Below, piece after piece: positions 10,901 to 19,442 of a stretch of DNA of 64,000 nucleotides (position 1 is its first letter; each line of letters begins with the position of its first letter). Under the pieces are notes generated by a model that was not told the DNA's origin, did not search any database, and saw only the letters and a list, made by a program, of their open reading frames with translations. The translations under genes and the position numbers were made by a program. The DNA is from Serripes groenlandicus (taxonomy: Eukaryota > Mollusca > Bivalvia > Cardiida > Cardiidae): positions 1,178,001 to 1,242,000 of the forward strand of contig JASEVX010000036.1 in NCBI GenBank assembly GCA_031761405.1. The letters are read 5' to 3'.

Positions 10901-13412
10901 AGATTTTCTATTTTTTGACAACTTACGTTCAAAGTCGTCTGCTGCAGAATTGTTGTATGAGGGAAAGGGTTAAGTAGGCAAAAAAATCATCTAGGTAGTA
11001 CTTTTATTTATTACAAAAAAGTAGAAATCGGCAATTGAAAATAAATTTCCTATTGGAATCGTGTATACAACAACATCGTCTTTGTCAATCTTTGATAATC
11101 ATATATCCGTGTGTGTTATCAAGATGTTAATTTAAATTATCAAGGCCCTAATCTGCTTGAAATGAAAAATTAGTATTGATAAGTTTGACGGCGTTATTTA
11201 TAAGTCGCTAAGCGTCAAATATTTGGGTGGGTGGGGTACAATTTCTCGCCGATTGGTTAGGAAAACATTTTACGCCCGGCTTTCAAAATAAAAATAAATG
11301 AAGATAACTTCAAACAACACATTGAACACTTTTTATATGCTTTTGGTCTGCGGAATTTTCTTGCGCACAATCTCGCATACGGCCTAAAATACATGCTTGA
11401 AAGTGAATTTGTTTACGTAATTAACGCAACATTTTACATGAGTAATAACACTGAATATTTTTTTTATGAATCTTCATATTGATGGTGGTGACCAGAAATC
11501 TTTTGAATTTGCATTAGCCCATTGTAAATGGAAAAACATAACAAGTAGGAGGGTCTGTGGTTATTAAACCTTTTCATGTGTTTTCATTGACCATACTAGG
11601 CTGATACAATATCAAATAGATTTAGAAGCATTTAGATTGGTAAAATCAGAGACATATAAACACATTTTATATGTCTCTGGTAAAATCATTAAAGTTAGAA
11701 ACAGATTGGAGAAAAAAGAATGAGAACCATGATAAAATAATAATAATAAAAGAATGAAACATGTTTTAGGGTTTTGTTTATTTTTTTATTTAGTAAAATT
11801 ATAATCATTTTATGACATTTCATGTATTGGTGAACCATGATGAAATAATTTTTTTTTTTTAGCTGTGTTGATACACCATATCATAACATTTAGTCAATGA
11901 CAGAACACACATTGAAAGTGCAAGGTATGCTTAAAATAGTGTATATCAATACAGCTGAACAAAAATAAATGTCCCGAACCCTCCCCCTTGCGTAACAAAA
12001 TTGTGGTTTAATGTGGCCAAAAAAATATATGGTCCAGTGGAAACCCTGATACATGCCCAGGGTTTTCTTTAAGAAATTGAGAAGAAGGCTAAATTGTGAA
12101 AGTTAAGAGGCAGATGGATGCTTAAAATAGGATCGTCACAGCTACTGCTCTCTTTAAAAGTTGTTTCTGTAAATTTTTCAAGAACAAATATTCTTATCTG
12201 GACAGATTTGAGCCCAGCAGATATTTGTTTGAGGCGTCAATTTGGTAGCATTTTATTGACATACCCACATGCCACAAGATGTCATGGGTACCAAGAGTTA
12301 ACCCTTTTCCTCATACGACAATTCTGCGGCAGATGACTTTGCATATATTTTATCAAAAAATAGAAAATCTCTGTAATTGAATGGATAACCTACGACTAAA
12401 AGTAAAAGTGGAAATTTTCAAACATTGTGGCAAAAGGAGTAAATTGCTAGTTTTGGAACAATTTCTTCTTTTGTAACTATGTTTTCAAAAAGCTGTCTGC
12501 TGCAGAGGCGTCAGAAAACGTCTATATGAGGAAAAGACTTAAGAAAATTAGACTCAAGATTGACACCTACTTGAAAGTAGGAGTGTTTTGAGACTGGCAG
12601 TGCGAGCCACCATTGGGGCATGTGCATGAACAGGAGAGAGCAGACGATGATAGACTGTGCGGATCATATGGTCATCTTTTTATTATGGAGACCAGATGCT
12701 GTGCCCTAGTCTTATATCAGAGGTCCAGATAGAGGGTTTTTTTCAGCTCTTTTCACCACAATATCTCGCATAAATTATTCAGTTTATCCCTATGATGTGG
12801 GTACTCAAAAGAATCGTCTCACATCACAGGATTTAGGGGTCTTATAACGATTTGAGAAAATGCTAACCGCTGCTTATCTGGAGCTCTGCTGATGAACCAT
12901 TGATGATTGAAGTAAATGTCATTTTAACAACAATCGTTTTAGTCATATAACAAATCTGCAGCAGATAATATCTAGACAAAAATAGGGTAAATAATTGTTT
13001 TTAAAACATAGTGGCAAAACTGAAATTTTGAAAGGAGAACATTTTTCACAATTTATCTTTATTCTTGAAATAAACTTAAATCTAAAGAATTTTTCCATAT
13101 TTTACAAAGTCGTCTGGTTCATATTTGATCTATTTCGAAAAGAGTTTATATATCAGAGATTCATAAAGAAAACCTTTCGGAGTTTGGTGGACTGTTGTCA
13201 TTTTTCGTATCACTATACTGTACTGGAAAGTGTTTTGAACTGTTTGTTGCACATGTATAACAACGTATTTATTTAGTTATTTGTTTATATGATTCGAAAT
13301 CAATATGTAACACAACAAAACTTATTCACAATAATCGTGATCATGTCTTACCGAAGTTAGGATTGTCTGTTTTGCTGTCATCGTCGCTAGTATTGTCTGG
13401 AGTCGGCGCCAT
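1870..13412 (-). CDS. POLA1: DNA polymerase alpha catalytic subunit, N-terminal part (8 exons, gene continues beyond the left edge)
   Basis: Catalytic subunit of the polymerase alpha-primase complex, which extends RNA primers at replication origins and on Okazaki fragments in the nucleus. Eight exons join with matching phases: 13352-13412, 10228-10340, 9740-9836, 8800-8877, 7264-7382, 3830-3957, 2522-2618 and 1870-1987, giving about 270 residues. Landmarks match the vertebrate N-terminus as I remember it: a basic RSRRTKKDKGGK block, then QRQEDDWIIDD, GSGYVEDGREIFDEDL, KANIKSMFMAQA and DNLLGDILNEL. The ATG at 13410-13412 is the first in frame and follows an E2F-like site. The exonuclease and polymerase domains would lie left of base 1. 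About fifteen MITE copies sit in its introns. The identification rests on several conserved blocks in the right order; the exon borders are my own splice-site reading. Confidence 0.93.
2058..2272. mobile_element. TTAA-flanked MITE family A
   Basis: TTAACCCTTTCC at the left, GAGAAAGGGTTAA at the right. The left arm is shortened. Lies in the intron between POLA1 exons 7 and 8. Confidence 0.75.
2522..2618 (-). CDS. POLA1: POLA1 exon 7
   Basis: 97 bases, acceptor ATGTGCAG|GT, donor TTAAAG|GTAATA. Encodes SPHMPFAKAKPLPPVNKIVK and AEKPTSVPARLK. Low-complexity and poorly conserved, but the phase fits both neighbours and the SPxxPF start resembles ASPNPF of the vertebrate protein. Confidence 0.8.
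2783..2970. mobile_element. Palindromic element family B with a perfect 33-bp inverted repeat
   Basis: Flanks GACTAGATAAGAGGG and CCCCTTATCTAGAGC are inverted to each other. The core is a hairpin, left arm 2847-2879, one-base loop, right arm 2881-2913, containing ACTCAAAAGAATCGTCTCA. Related copies lie near 7602, 8506, 8697 and 12795. Confidence 0.7.
3216..3445. mobile_element. TTAA-flanked MITE family A, nearly full copy
   Basis: TTAACCTTTTCCCTCATATA to GAGGGAAAGGGTTAA, 230 bp. Close in sequence to the copies at 1080, 10745 and 38454. Intron between POLA1 exons 6 and 7. Confidence 0.82.
3446..3829. other. Intron DNA with a dispersed-repeat look
   Basis: Holds the stretch GTCGAAAAAGGGGAATTATT through AATTATTAAAGCCAGACTTA, which looks like a dispersed mollusc repeat. 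No exon seen. Confidence 0.4.
3830..3957 (-). CDS. POLA1: POLA1 exon 6
   Basis: 128 bases, acceptor AAATAACAG|AAAG, donor ACGAG|GTTAGT. Encodes KDVSLKDDNLLGDILNELQS, then a Pro-rich PPPIKLTKKR segment. LLGDILxxL corresponds to vertebrate GLLGDILQDL and resembles the Ctf4-binding (CIP-box, DDIL-like) peptide of yeast Pol1; that binding role is inferred. The acceptor lies at the edge of a 30-bp minisatellite. Confidence 0.88.
3958..4245. repeat. 30-bp minisatellite abutting the acceptor of POLA1 exon 6
   Basis: About nine units of TTTGGAAATGTCATATATGT-TATACAACTA type. The first unit includes the acceptor and its upstream tract (minus strand TGACATTTCAAAATAACAG), so the array appears to have grown from the splice site into the intron. 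Confidence 0.8.
4243..5325. mobile_element. MITE family A split by a nested element
   Basis: The left half (ACCCTTTCCCACATGCAG, 4243-4390) and the right half (GTTGTGTGCTGCAGATTTG, 5244-5325) are separated by the 4391-5243 insertion. Both halves are diverged, so the MITE is the older event. Confidence 0.55.
4391..5243. mobile_element. Nested element with ATCCCCCGCT ends and five internal ~160-bp repeats
   Basis: Ends ATCCCCCGCT (4391-4400) and AGCGGGGGAT (5234-5243) are perfect inverted repeats. Inside lie five units, each starting GTGCAATAACTGCCACAAAT, and a GTCCGTCCGTCTGTCTGTC tract near the left end. No transposase. Confidence 0.65.
5436..5639. mobile_element. TTAA-flanked MITE family A, diverged copy
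   Basis: TTAACTTTTTCCCATTTAAC at the left, TGGGAAAGGGGGATTAA at the right, about 204 bp. Confidence 0.65.
5711..6010. mobile_element. Two abutting MITE family A copies
   Basis: A truncated left arm (5711-5800, TCCCATATACAACAAATCTG) directly precedes a fuller copy (5801-6010), which starts TTAACCATTTCTGACACC and ends GGGAAAGGGTTAA. Confidence 0.7.
6087..7246. mobile_element. Element with 12-bp inverted ends and internal ~115-bp tandem repeats
   Basis: TGTGTCACCTGC at 6087-6098 and GCAGGTGACACA at 7235-7246 are perfect inverted ends. Inside are about eight units of GACAGAAAAGGGGCAATAAC...TTTGAGTAGAAAAAAAGT, then a GACAGACAGACAGACG tract near the right end. Non-coding. Sits in the intron just downstream of POLA1 exon 5. 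Confidence 0.7.
7264..7382 (-). CDS. POLA1: POLA1 exon 5
   Basis: 119 bases, acceptor TTGAACAG|AG, donor CCAGAG|GTATGT. Encodes a Lys/Glu-rich start, then MRPGTKPKANIKSMFMAQAA and SSGNRKPE. PxxIKSMF is the conserved landmark. A MITE begins 27 bases upstream of the acceptor, on the intron side. Confidence 0.9.
7409..7594. mobile_element. TTAA MITE family A, right end missing
   Basis: Starts TTAACCCTTTCCCACATACA and contains AGGAGAAATTGCCCGTTTTG. The right end is replaced by a family B palindrome (7602 onward). The left end is 27 bases from the acceptor of POLA1 exon 5. Confidence 0.65.
7602..7712. mobile_element. Palindromic element family B, copy 2
   Basis: Imperfect hairpin GTGGGTATTCAAAAGAATCG / TGATTCTTTTGAGTTCACAC. 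The right flank GAGAGATATTGTGGAGAAAG matches that of the copy at 8506. Confidence 0.55.
7718..7932. mobile_element. TTAA MITE family A, right end degraded
   Basis: TTAACCATTTCCCTCATATA at the left. Inner arms ATTGCTCAAAACAATC and ACGAGCAATTTCTCCTTTTG. The right arm is lost after AAAGTTGTACGCTGTAG. Confidence 0.6.
7935..8503. repeat. 283-bp tandem duplication, each unit holding a deleted MITE
   Basis: The units start at 7935 and 8218 (AACCTTGTCATTGCTCCTCA) and are almost identical. Each contains a 189-bp MITE (7966-8154 and 8249-8437) lacking the inner hairpin right arm, plus a 60-bp tail ending CCTTATTTGACATTCAAAC. Duplication occurred after the internal deletion. Confidence 0.85.
8506..8790. 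mobile_element. Palindromic element family B, copies 3 and 4
   Basis: GAGGGTACTGAAAAGAATCG near 8513 and TTTGAGTACCCACAACATAG near 8695, with the shared flank TAAGAGAGATACTGTTGAG. Ends next to POLA1 exon 4. Confidence 0.5.
8800..8877 (-). CDS. POLA1: POLA1 exon 4
   Basis: 78 bases, acceptor TTGTTTCAG|ATGG, donor GAAA|GTAAGA. Encodes GSGYVEDGREIFDEDLNDEQ and YAKPE. YVEDGREIFDxDL is close to identical to the vertebrate sequence, which makes this the strongest single exon for the identification. Confidence 0.94.
9551..9713. mobile_element. TTAA MITE family A, short copy
   Basis: TTAACCCCTTACCCACAGC at the left and ATGTGGGAAAGGGTCAA at the right (terminal TTAA mutated). 163 bp with the middle deleted. 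Ends 27 bases from the donor of POLA1 exon 3. Confidence 0.65.
9740..9836 (-). CDS. POLA1: POLA1 exon 3
   Basis: 97 bases, acceptor TTATTCAG|AAAG, donor GATG|GTAAGC. Encodes KDEEDDVYDLVDENEYSEIV and then RQRQEDDWIIDD, the equivalent of vertebrate [20 protein letters not shown]. This acidic block with the DDWI(I/V)DD motif is among the best conserved parts of the POLA1 N-terminus. Confidence 0.92.
9994..10222. mobile_element. TTAA MITE family A, full copy at the POLA1 exon 2 donor
   Basis: 229 bp, TTAACCCTTTCCCTCATACG to ATGAGGGAAAGGGTTAA. Near-identical in reverse orientation to the copy at 38454. Its right TTAA supplies intron bases 6-9 after the GTAAG of the exon 2 donor. Confidence 0.85.
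10228..10340 (-). CDS. POLA1: POLA1 exon 2
   Basis: 113 bases, acceptor TTTACAG|AG, donor GAT|GTAAGTTAACCC. Encodes (E)SLATSRSRRTKKDKGG followed by an Ala/Leu/Arg helix-like stretch ending GGKNKYD. This corresponds to the basic [20 protein letters not shown] region of the vertebrate protein. The TTAA end of a MITE begins at intron base 6. Confidence 0.88.
10402..12048. mobile_element. Candidate non-autonomous hAT-like transposon in POLA1 intron 1
   Basis: Ends CAGGGTTTCCGCT (10402-10414) and AGTGGAAACCCTG (12036-12048) are inverted with one mismatch. ATACAT sits immediately outside both ends as a 6-bp direct repeat. CAGGG termini are typical of hAT elements, though hAT usually gives 8-bp duplications. 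About 1.65 kb, no transposase seen; a 230-bp TTAA MITE is nested inside. Confidence 0.6.
10745..10973. mobile_element. TTAA MITE family A, full copy nested in the 10402-12048 element
   Basis: 229 bp, TTAACCCTTTCCCTCATATA to GAGGGAAAGGGTTAA. Inner hairpin GAAATTGCACAAAACGTGCAA intact. Younger than its host element. Confidence 0.85.
12298..12542. mobile_element. TTAA MITE family A
   Basis: TTAACCCTTTTCCTCATACG to GAGGAAAAGACTTAA, 245 bp. POLA1 intron 1. Confidence 0.75.
12712..12895. mobile_element. Palindromic element family B, one arm truncated
   Basis: TGTGGGTACTCAAAAGAATC is followed by CACATCACAGG instead of the full return arm. Outer part CTGCTTATCTGGAGCTCTGC matches the family B edge. 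Confidence 0.5.
12942..13130. mobile_element. MITE family A remnant
   Basis: CATATAACAAATCTGCAGCAGATAAT at the left (shortened here to its recognisable TCTGCAGCAGAT core), ACAAAGTCGTCTGG at the right. Termini lost. Confidence 0.45.
13352..13412 (-). CDS. POLA1: POLA1 exon 1 (start codon)
   Basis: Encodes MAPTPDNTSDDDSKTDNPNF plus the first base of the next codon. The donor is CG|GTAAGAC. The acidic, Ser/Asp-rich start is typical of the disordered N-terminus of this subunit. 61 bases, ends in phase 1, which matches exon 2. Confidence 0.88.
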
Positions 13413-13422
13413 TTTTGTCAAA

Positions 13423-13434
13423 TTTGGCGCGGAA
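13423..13434 (-). promoter_or_regulatory. E2F-type site just upstream of the POLA1 ATG
   Basis: TTTGGCGCGGAA (plus-strand reading) matches the E2F consensus TTTSGCGC and begins 11 bases upstream of the start codon. Polymerase alpha genes are classical E2F targets in animals. That this copy works is inferred; it could lie in the promoter or the 5' untranslated region, because the transcription start is not known. Confidence 0.6.
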
Positions 13435-13440
13435 TTGAAG

Positions 13441-14180
13441 GGAGTTAACTCTACTAGTGTAAAGGGACTAAATCACGTTTACTTTTTTACTATTTTTGGG
13501 TCTTTACTTCTGACAAGTAATTATGATTAAATACTAAGAAATGTTGTTAAAACGATTGTATTTGCAAAATAGTATTTGTCGTCATAGAAATAAATATATT
13601 TATTGTGTACATATAAAGTAGTTTGTGGTAAGTTGTTTGATACATTTCCCACTTTCCCCACTAATTGGTTGATTGACCAATCAGACGAGTTGGCTATAAT
13701 GGTGGAGTTTTGCAGGCGCATAGCTGGGTCGATTTGTGGACTACGCACCATTCTATGCGGAGTCCGGGGGCATGCTCCCCCTTGAAAAAATAAATCTATA
13801 TGGGCTCAGGTGACTTCTGGCGTATATTTCACAATATCTAAATGAGCCTACTTGATACGGCATATCTACACTAAATACCCTTAAGTTAAGTTTGCTTCAA
13901 CAAAAGTGAAACCTAGAAGACTCGAACTCGAAGGGCCCACAGTTAATAGTTCGGCCTATCAGTAGTTCTAGGAATTCACTTTTGGACGTTACGACGGCGA
14001 AGAAGTAGTTTATCCTAAACATGTACATGTAGAATACTAAGTGTTATCGAACTGAAAATGCATAAGTAATCATACTATTGTGTTTTCCTTCGATCGTAGA
14101 AACATTTATGGCGGGGAAATGAAGTACTTACGGAGAAATAAGAGTAATCCACAGTTTTATTCTACATTTGTATAATTCCT
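13441..14180. other. Upstream region of POLA1, no second gene seen
   Basis: AT-rich. Contains a GGGGGCATGCTCCCCC palindrome near 13766-13782, a GC-rich inverted motif of the sort found in dispersed repeats. No conserved divergent ORF. Confidence 0.4.
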
Positions 14181-14391
14181 ATCCAACAAATAAACGCATC
14201 TGCAATAGATAACTTTTGAAATAATTGTGACAAAATGATAAAATGCTCAAAGAATGCAATTCCTCCTTTTGCCACAATGCTTTCAACTTTTTTCAGTAAT
14301 TATACCTTTATTTATAAGAGAGTTTCCGTACTTGTACATAGACGTTTTCAAAGACGTTTGCTGCAGATATGTTGTATGTAGGAAAGGGTTG
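14180..14391. mobile_element. MITE family A, diverged copy
   Basis: Left end ACGCATCTGCAATAGATAAC, right end TTTGCTGCAGATATGTTGTA and GGAAAGGGTT. TTAA lost. Confidence 0.6.
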
Positions 14392-14599
14392 TATACATAG
14401 CCAATAAAATAAGATGTGTACATCGTATACATGTATCTACACGCCGTTATTATCAATGAATACACGTTAAATAAAGCGCGCTTACAGCATTTAAAACGAA
14501 TGAAAAATACGCACCGCCTTAACAAACAACTTATGTGATTAATAATATTAATAATAAAGATGCGAAAACAGTCAACCAAAAGACAAATTATCCGTTCGA

Positions 14600-14807
14600 C
14601 CTAGCCATGTGTACTTTGTGCTTTAATGTGGCCGAAAGGATCCTGTTTTAGTTCGAGAATTCGAAAGAGGCTGAGCAGGTGTTCGAGTTTTTCAGGTTAA
14701 AGAAATATGAATTTCACAAGGGTTTGGCCGGGGCCGAGGGAGGAGTTCGAGTTTTACAGGGTGTTCGACCTTTCCCATGTTCGAGCCAACGAGGTTTTAC
14801 TGTATAT
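14600..14807 (-). mobile_element. pogo/Tigger-like transposon terminus
   Basis: On the minus strand it begins TACAGTAAAACCTCGTTGGC, followed by TCGAAC motifs repeated through the segment (TTCGAGTTTTACAGG, TTCGAGAATTCG on plus). A CAGTAAAACCTC start with TCGAA runs is typical of Tigger/Jerky-type DNA transposon ends. Only one end is seen. Confidence 0.5.
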
Positions 14808-15116
14808 TCAGATGATTCATACTAGGTCTTTTCTTTTAAGCCTACACGCGAAATAGAAGGGCTAGTCGTCGCTCCTTTCTTCTTGCAAACACATCTATCA
14901 CTAAATCAGTGTTTATGTCACGATCACGGTGACTTTTCATCAAACCAAGCCCGGATCTACCGGTGGTAATGGTTGACCGTAGGTATGGGCATTGATAGTA
15001 AAATGTGGAGGCATGTTGACACGTTTGGGTATAAATATGTGTTTATTTGTGCCAACGTATAGTGTCATACACAGGCAAGTGGCTCATCGGACGCATGATA
15101 TAGCAAGGTTTAGACA

Positions 15117-15780
15117 GTGAGCTTTGCAGTGGTTGTACACTACGTCGGGACTTATCTGCCGAACTCGCTCGAACACCACGGAACATTCCGGACATGTTGG
15201 ATGTTCCATCGTAGCCTAACCCACTTGGTTGTATGGTCGATGTACCTCAAACAGAGCGCCACTTGCTCCATAGTAGACGCGTCAGTGGCTTCGTCTGTCA
15301 TAAACCCAAAGGACGGAACACTTCCGTATTTGCGCAAAATTTCCTCTCTGATTTGATCCCCGCATATCGTGATTACTTCATTTTGTATAGCGGGTGAAGT
15401 GTAACGCGTCACCGTTCTTCAAATGATCACGCAGCACAGGGTTATTGGCTTGGTATTCTAAAAGTGCTTTAAAGTTACTATTTGTATCCTCATGACCACG
15501 TATAGCTAGATTGTGTTTACATTAAAGGATATAATTGTATCAATATATGTATGTTCTTGCTAACTAGGACATAATTGGCATAGGAAACTGATTGGGCAAT
15601 GCTTTTTTTTAACTCCAGACATAACTGCAGTGAAATATTCAGCCGCTTCAAGCAAATGCGCAGGTGTCTTGTACTTAATATGAGCGGTGATGACCTTGCC
15701 AAGATTGCTTGGGTCGGTTGATTGTTGCAGGTTGCGACACTAGCGATCTCTTGTTTCATTTTCATTTTTGGAACTCTCCA
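15117..15780 (-). pseudogene. hAT-type transposase fragment (DUF4371 / ZMYM-like), frameshifted
   Basis: Minus-strand pieces read NLAIRGHEDTNSNFKALLEY, VLRDHLKNGD, TRYTSPAIQNEVITICGDQI and FMTDEATDASTMEQVALCLR. These match the DUF4371 region of hAT transposases and ZMYM1-like domesticated proteins, including the catalytic-core start (consensus xxDETTDxSxxEQLxxCLRYV, here MTDEATD). The frame changes near 15405, between HLKNGD and TRYTSP, and coding is lost downstream of KWVRLRW. A dead fragment; the C-terminal dimerisation region is absent. Confidence 0.8.
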
Positions 15781-15789
15781 AAATATTTC

Positions 15790-16160
15790 TTACGCACGTG
15801 CGTACCTAGCTACGGGCCTGTTTTGTCAACAGTTGCATTTAGGAGTATATTATATCTGGACGAATATATGCTACAGATTAGGCCTTTAGGTCTATGAATG
15901 GAAAGTCCAGACTCTGTACGAACTAATTACAGGCTAACGAGGATTCCAAAAGTGTTTTTTCGGTTATTTTACCCATATCACGTGAAATTGAAAGCATTCC
16001 CAATAAAAAAGAGTAAAGTTAACCATGATGTTCATATAGTAGTCGAGACCGAATAAGTCGAAACTTATACACGTCCATTACGTGTTGTTTTCCCTCTTTG
16101 AGATGTGGTATACATTTCTTATAGTTTTTCCTTGTTCTTTTAAATTATCAATTTTACATT
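15790..16160. other. No gene recognised
   Basis: Unremarkable AT-rich sequence between transposon fragments. Confidence 0.4.
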
Positions 16161-16400
16161 TATTTTTGAATGACCTTTGACACAATCCGTGTCACTTAAA
16201 AAGGTATGTACAATATTGCATTGAATTTGTAAGGGTAAACCCAATACTTATTTAGTCTGGATGTAAAACTATTGAGTGTAGGTGCTTCAACTACTGTTGA
16301 CGGTAAGTTGTTCCATTTATCAACAAGACGGATGTTTGATGCAAAGCATCAAAGAGAAGCCGCAATATTTCGTTTCACATGAAGAAATAAGAAAAAAGAA
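16160..16400 (-). pseudogene. Non-LTR retrotransposon ORF2 C-terminal remnant
   Basis: Minus strand reads NIRLVDKWNNLPSTVVEAPT and LNSFTSRLNKYW before a stop. The pattern RVV-x2-WNxLP-x2-VV-x2-APTLNxFKxxLDxYW is the usual C-terminus of non-LTR reverse-transcriptase proteins. A stop codon interrupts the segment just upstream (RNIAASL*). Could be the far end of the same element as 18840-19110, split by later insertions. Confidence 0.65.
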
Positions 16401-16728
16401 CATTTAAATCTACAAACATTAGAACAATTTAATCTGTAGTCAGTAATGCTGATATCGGTTATTGAAGATATAAGTTTTATGTAGGATATTTAACCTGGCA
16501 TGGTCTGTGTTTTAAGTGAATGAGATAATTTAGAGTTAAACTGATCATGAAAAGTGACATATAATAATAAAGATAAATGGACAAGAGGTTAAAATTTAAA
16601 TTTAAATTAGTACCAAAAACAATAAACTATTTGTATTGAACACACGCCCTGTTATGATAATGTTTTATCAAATAATGCTGACGCGCAGAAAATCTGTTTT
16701 TCGTTTGTATCGGTAAGTCATGATAGTG

Positions 16729-17012
16729 GGTTTCCCACATAAAACAAATCTGCAGCAGACGACTTTGAAATTATCAAGTAAAAAATATAAAAAATATCTA
16801 TAAATGATCGTATGATAATTGAAAAGTGTTGAAATGATTGTGGCAAATGCAGATATTGCTCATTATGAGCAATTTCTCCTTTTGCCACAATGATTTCAAT
16901 GATGTTTACCCTGACAGACTTTAAAATCATCAGGTACAAAACATAGAAAATCTCTATAAATGATAGTAAGATAATTGAAAAGAGTTGAAATTATTGTGGC
17001 AAATTGAGCAAT
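16729..17012. mobile_element. MITE family A, rearranged copy
   Basis: TTTCCCACATAAAACAAATC at the left. Two successive left-arm-like blocks (GACTTTGAAATTATCAAG and GACTTTAAAATCATCAGG), so an internal duplication. No right terminus. Confidence 0.55.
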
Positions 17013-17146
17013 TGAAAATCAAAGCTGTCGGATTACAAACGAACAATCTCGAGTGGACGAAACTGATGTGAACTCGTGTCGTGATTAGCATTCAGAAAAT
17101 CATGGAACGTATTTCATTGAACACGTATTCCGAAAGACTTACAAGA

Positions 17147-17309
17147 GACTTTTGAAAACATTGTGACAAAGCGAGAAATTGATCACGAGGAATTTATCCT
17201 TTTGCTACAATGTTTTCTACTTTATGTCCATTCATAATAAATGAATTCATAAATTCATACCTTCATTTAGCAAGATGGTACATAATTGTTGTACGTGGGA
17301 AAGGCTTAA
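17147..17309. mobile_element. MITE family A, left-truncated
   Basis: Begins at the inner arm (TTTTGAAAACATTGTGACAA) and ends GTGGGAAAGGCTTAA. Confidence 0.6.
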
Positions 17310-18780
17310 CATGGGAACTAGTTTCAATTTTTTCGAAAACGTTAAACCAGTTCATGAAAGTTTACTTGAATTTATTTCTCAAACTGTAAAATCATGACCT
17401 TAGATTTACCAGTTGATATAAGAGTTGAAATGCTGTCTACATTTACAGTGATAAGTTAAATACAGTTCAGTTAATCCGATCACACTTTGTAAGAACCATA
17501 CTATTTCATTTCATTTATGTTTTCTGGATGTTCACATCGCATCCGTGATAAAACATGTTGTCGGCGAGGCAAAATACACCGATATCGTGTTTACCGCGAT
17601 ATTCATGAATGTGAAACTGCAACAGCGAAAAAGAACGACATTTATCTTGAAACAGATATTTCTGTGGTTTAAATCTTTTCATGTCTGCATTTTGCGATGA
17701 CAATTGTACTCAAAGTTAACTTTGATTCAAGTATGTGCAATCATAGACGAAACTTTCAGAAAAACAAAATGCATAAATGAATAAAAATGACCGATGATCA
17801 AATCATATATGAATGGTAGTCTTTTATTTTAGCTCTTAACTTGATTCGGGAACCAGAGCCGTTGCGCGGCCGCTTACGACATTTACAAACTAGACTAAAT
17901 TGAAATTGGTTTAAAACGCGTTGGTGAATACGGATTACATCTAAAACGTGGACTTAATATTAAGAGATTTAGTCAAAAATCTAAATTGAAAAGTTTAGTG
18001 AATACGGGACGTGGCTTCTTCGTCTAATTACAGCGTAATATATCATAGGATGTAAGGAACCAGACTACATTTACCAATTCAATAGAAGGGTTATCTATTT
18101 TACTGTTTAGACTAGATACAGTACGAATTTCGCTTAACTAAAAATGTACATACATTAAATTAATATGCCGGTCTTTGTCTTTTCTTTTTAATTTGTAAAA
18201 CTCTCATATGTATAAAGAGTGTAAAAGTGATGTTTTAAAAGTCATTTACCTTCAATTAATATGCTTAGTAAGGACAGGGACGTAGATAAGAGGGATAGGC
18301 AACTTCACCTGTACACCTGTTATCTGGTTAAAATATCACACATAGAAATAAAATTGTCCAAATTTTCACATTTTGTAGCAAATAAAACTTTGAAGTCACA
18401 ATTGGCACATAAACAAAACATACATATTCTGAAAGCTTAACATTTCAACTAAGGTTAAAAATACAATGAATAACTGGAATTTCTTTGTATTTTGAACAAT
18501 GACTGGTTTAAAAGACACATATATTGGGATTTCTGAATTATATTATTTTTTCCCAAAAATTATTAGACTGACATTTTTCATACGGATAACATATTATCAA
18601 AACCTGTAATATATTAAAAAAATATATATTTTCGTATCTTGAATAGTTTTTGAGTTTTACTTGCTACAAATGTCGGCACGGGTGATATTTTAGTATATAA
18701 TTTGGTTACTTATCCCTCTTATCTAAGTCCCTGGTAAGGACAAAGAGAAATCCCGATATGTGGTCACACTGGCAGGCTTA
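17310..18780. other. Long gene-free stretch
   Basis: AT-rich, with scattered stops in all frames and no conserved peptide recognised. 17860-18010 repeats TGAATACGG-type words, probably repeat remnants. Confidence 0.45.
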
Positions 18781-18839
18781 AATATCTCCTTGTGCTAAAT
18801 TTCTAGGCATTCCAATTACCCTAATATTAAAGTTATTTT

Positions 18840-19110
18840 TTTCATATTTCTGTTCTAGCTCTGGTCTTGTAAAGTTTATATCTATGAACCCTAGTTAATG
18901 TAGCAACATCCCTCATGTCCAGTAATGTTATAGAAATCTTATCTAAATTGTTCAGGAGTGTGTACGTTTGAATGACGTCAGTTCTTGCTCTTCTGTATTC
19001 TAGCGTTGTTTGTAGTCCCAGATGTAAAAGTCTGTCTTTGTAGGTATACCCTTTAATCTCCTGAATAATTTCACTGGCTCGTCTTTGGGCATTTTCTATT
19101 AAGACTGCAT
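18840..19110 (-). pseudogene. Non-LTR retrotransposon reverse-transcriptase C-terminal fragment
   Basis: Minus strand, about 70 codons without a stop: IENAQRRASEIIQEIKGYTY, KDRLLHLGLQTTLEYRRART, DVIQTYTLLNNLDKIS. The series QRRATxxI, YxxRLxxLxLxTLEYRRxRxDLIxxYxLLN is the stretch after the reverse-transcriptase core in many mollusc LINE proteins. No start codon and no catalytic domain; decays before 18840. Confidence 0.78.
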
Positions 19111-19442
19111 ATATTTTGATACAGCATTGCCATGAGCAAGTTTAACGTTTCTCACAATGTTTTCAAAAGTCGTCTGCTAGAGAGTCACCAAATATCATCT
19201 GTATCAGGGAATTGTTCATAAGGGACGCGTCATGAAAACTCATGTCTATATCCGTCGTTACAATAGATTGATTGGTGACAGTTTAATGCCGTTTTCAACA
19301 TTATTTCAGTTCTATCAAGGCGAATAGTTCACATCGTCATGAGTTTTCCGGTTCTCTCGCGACAGTACTCAATTACAACATTCTACAAAGGCAACCTATA
19401 CTATCTCCATCACTGGTGGATGTCGCACGTGTGTCAATCATC

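Noticed and set aside
17515..17703. 62-codon minus-strand ORF
   Set aside because: No recognisable domain, no splice context, and within chance length for this composition.
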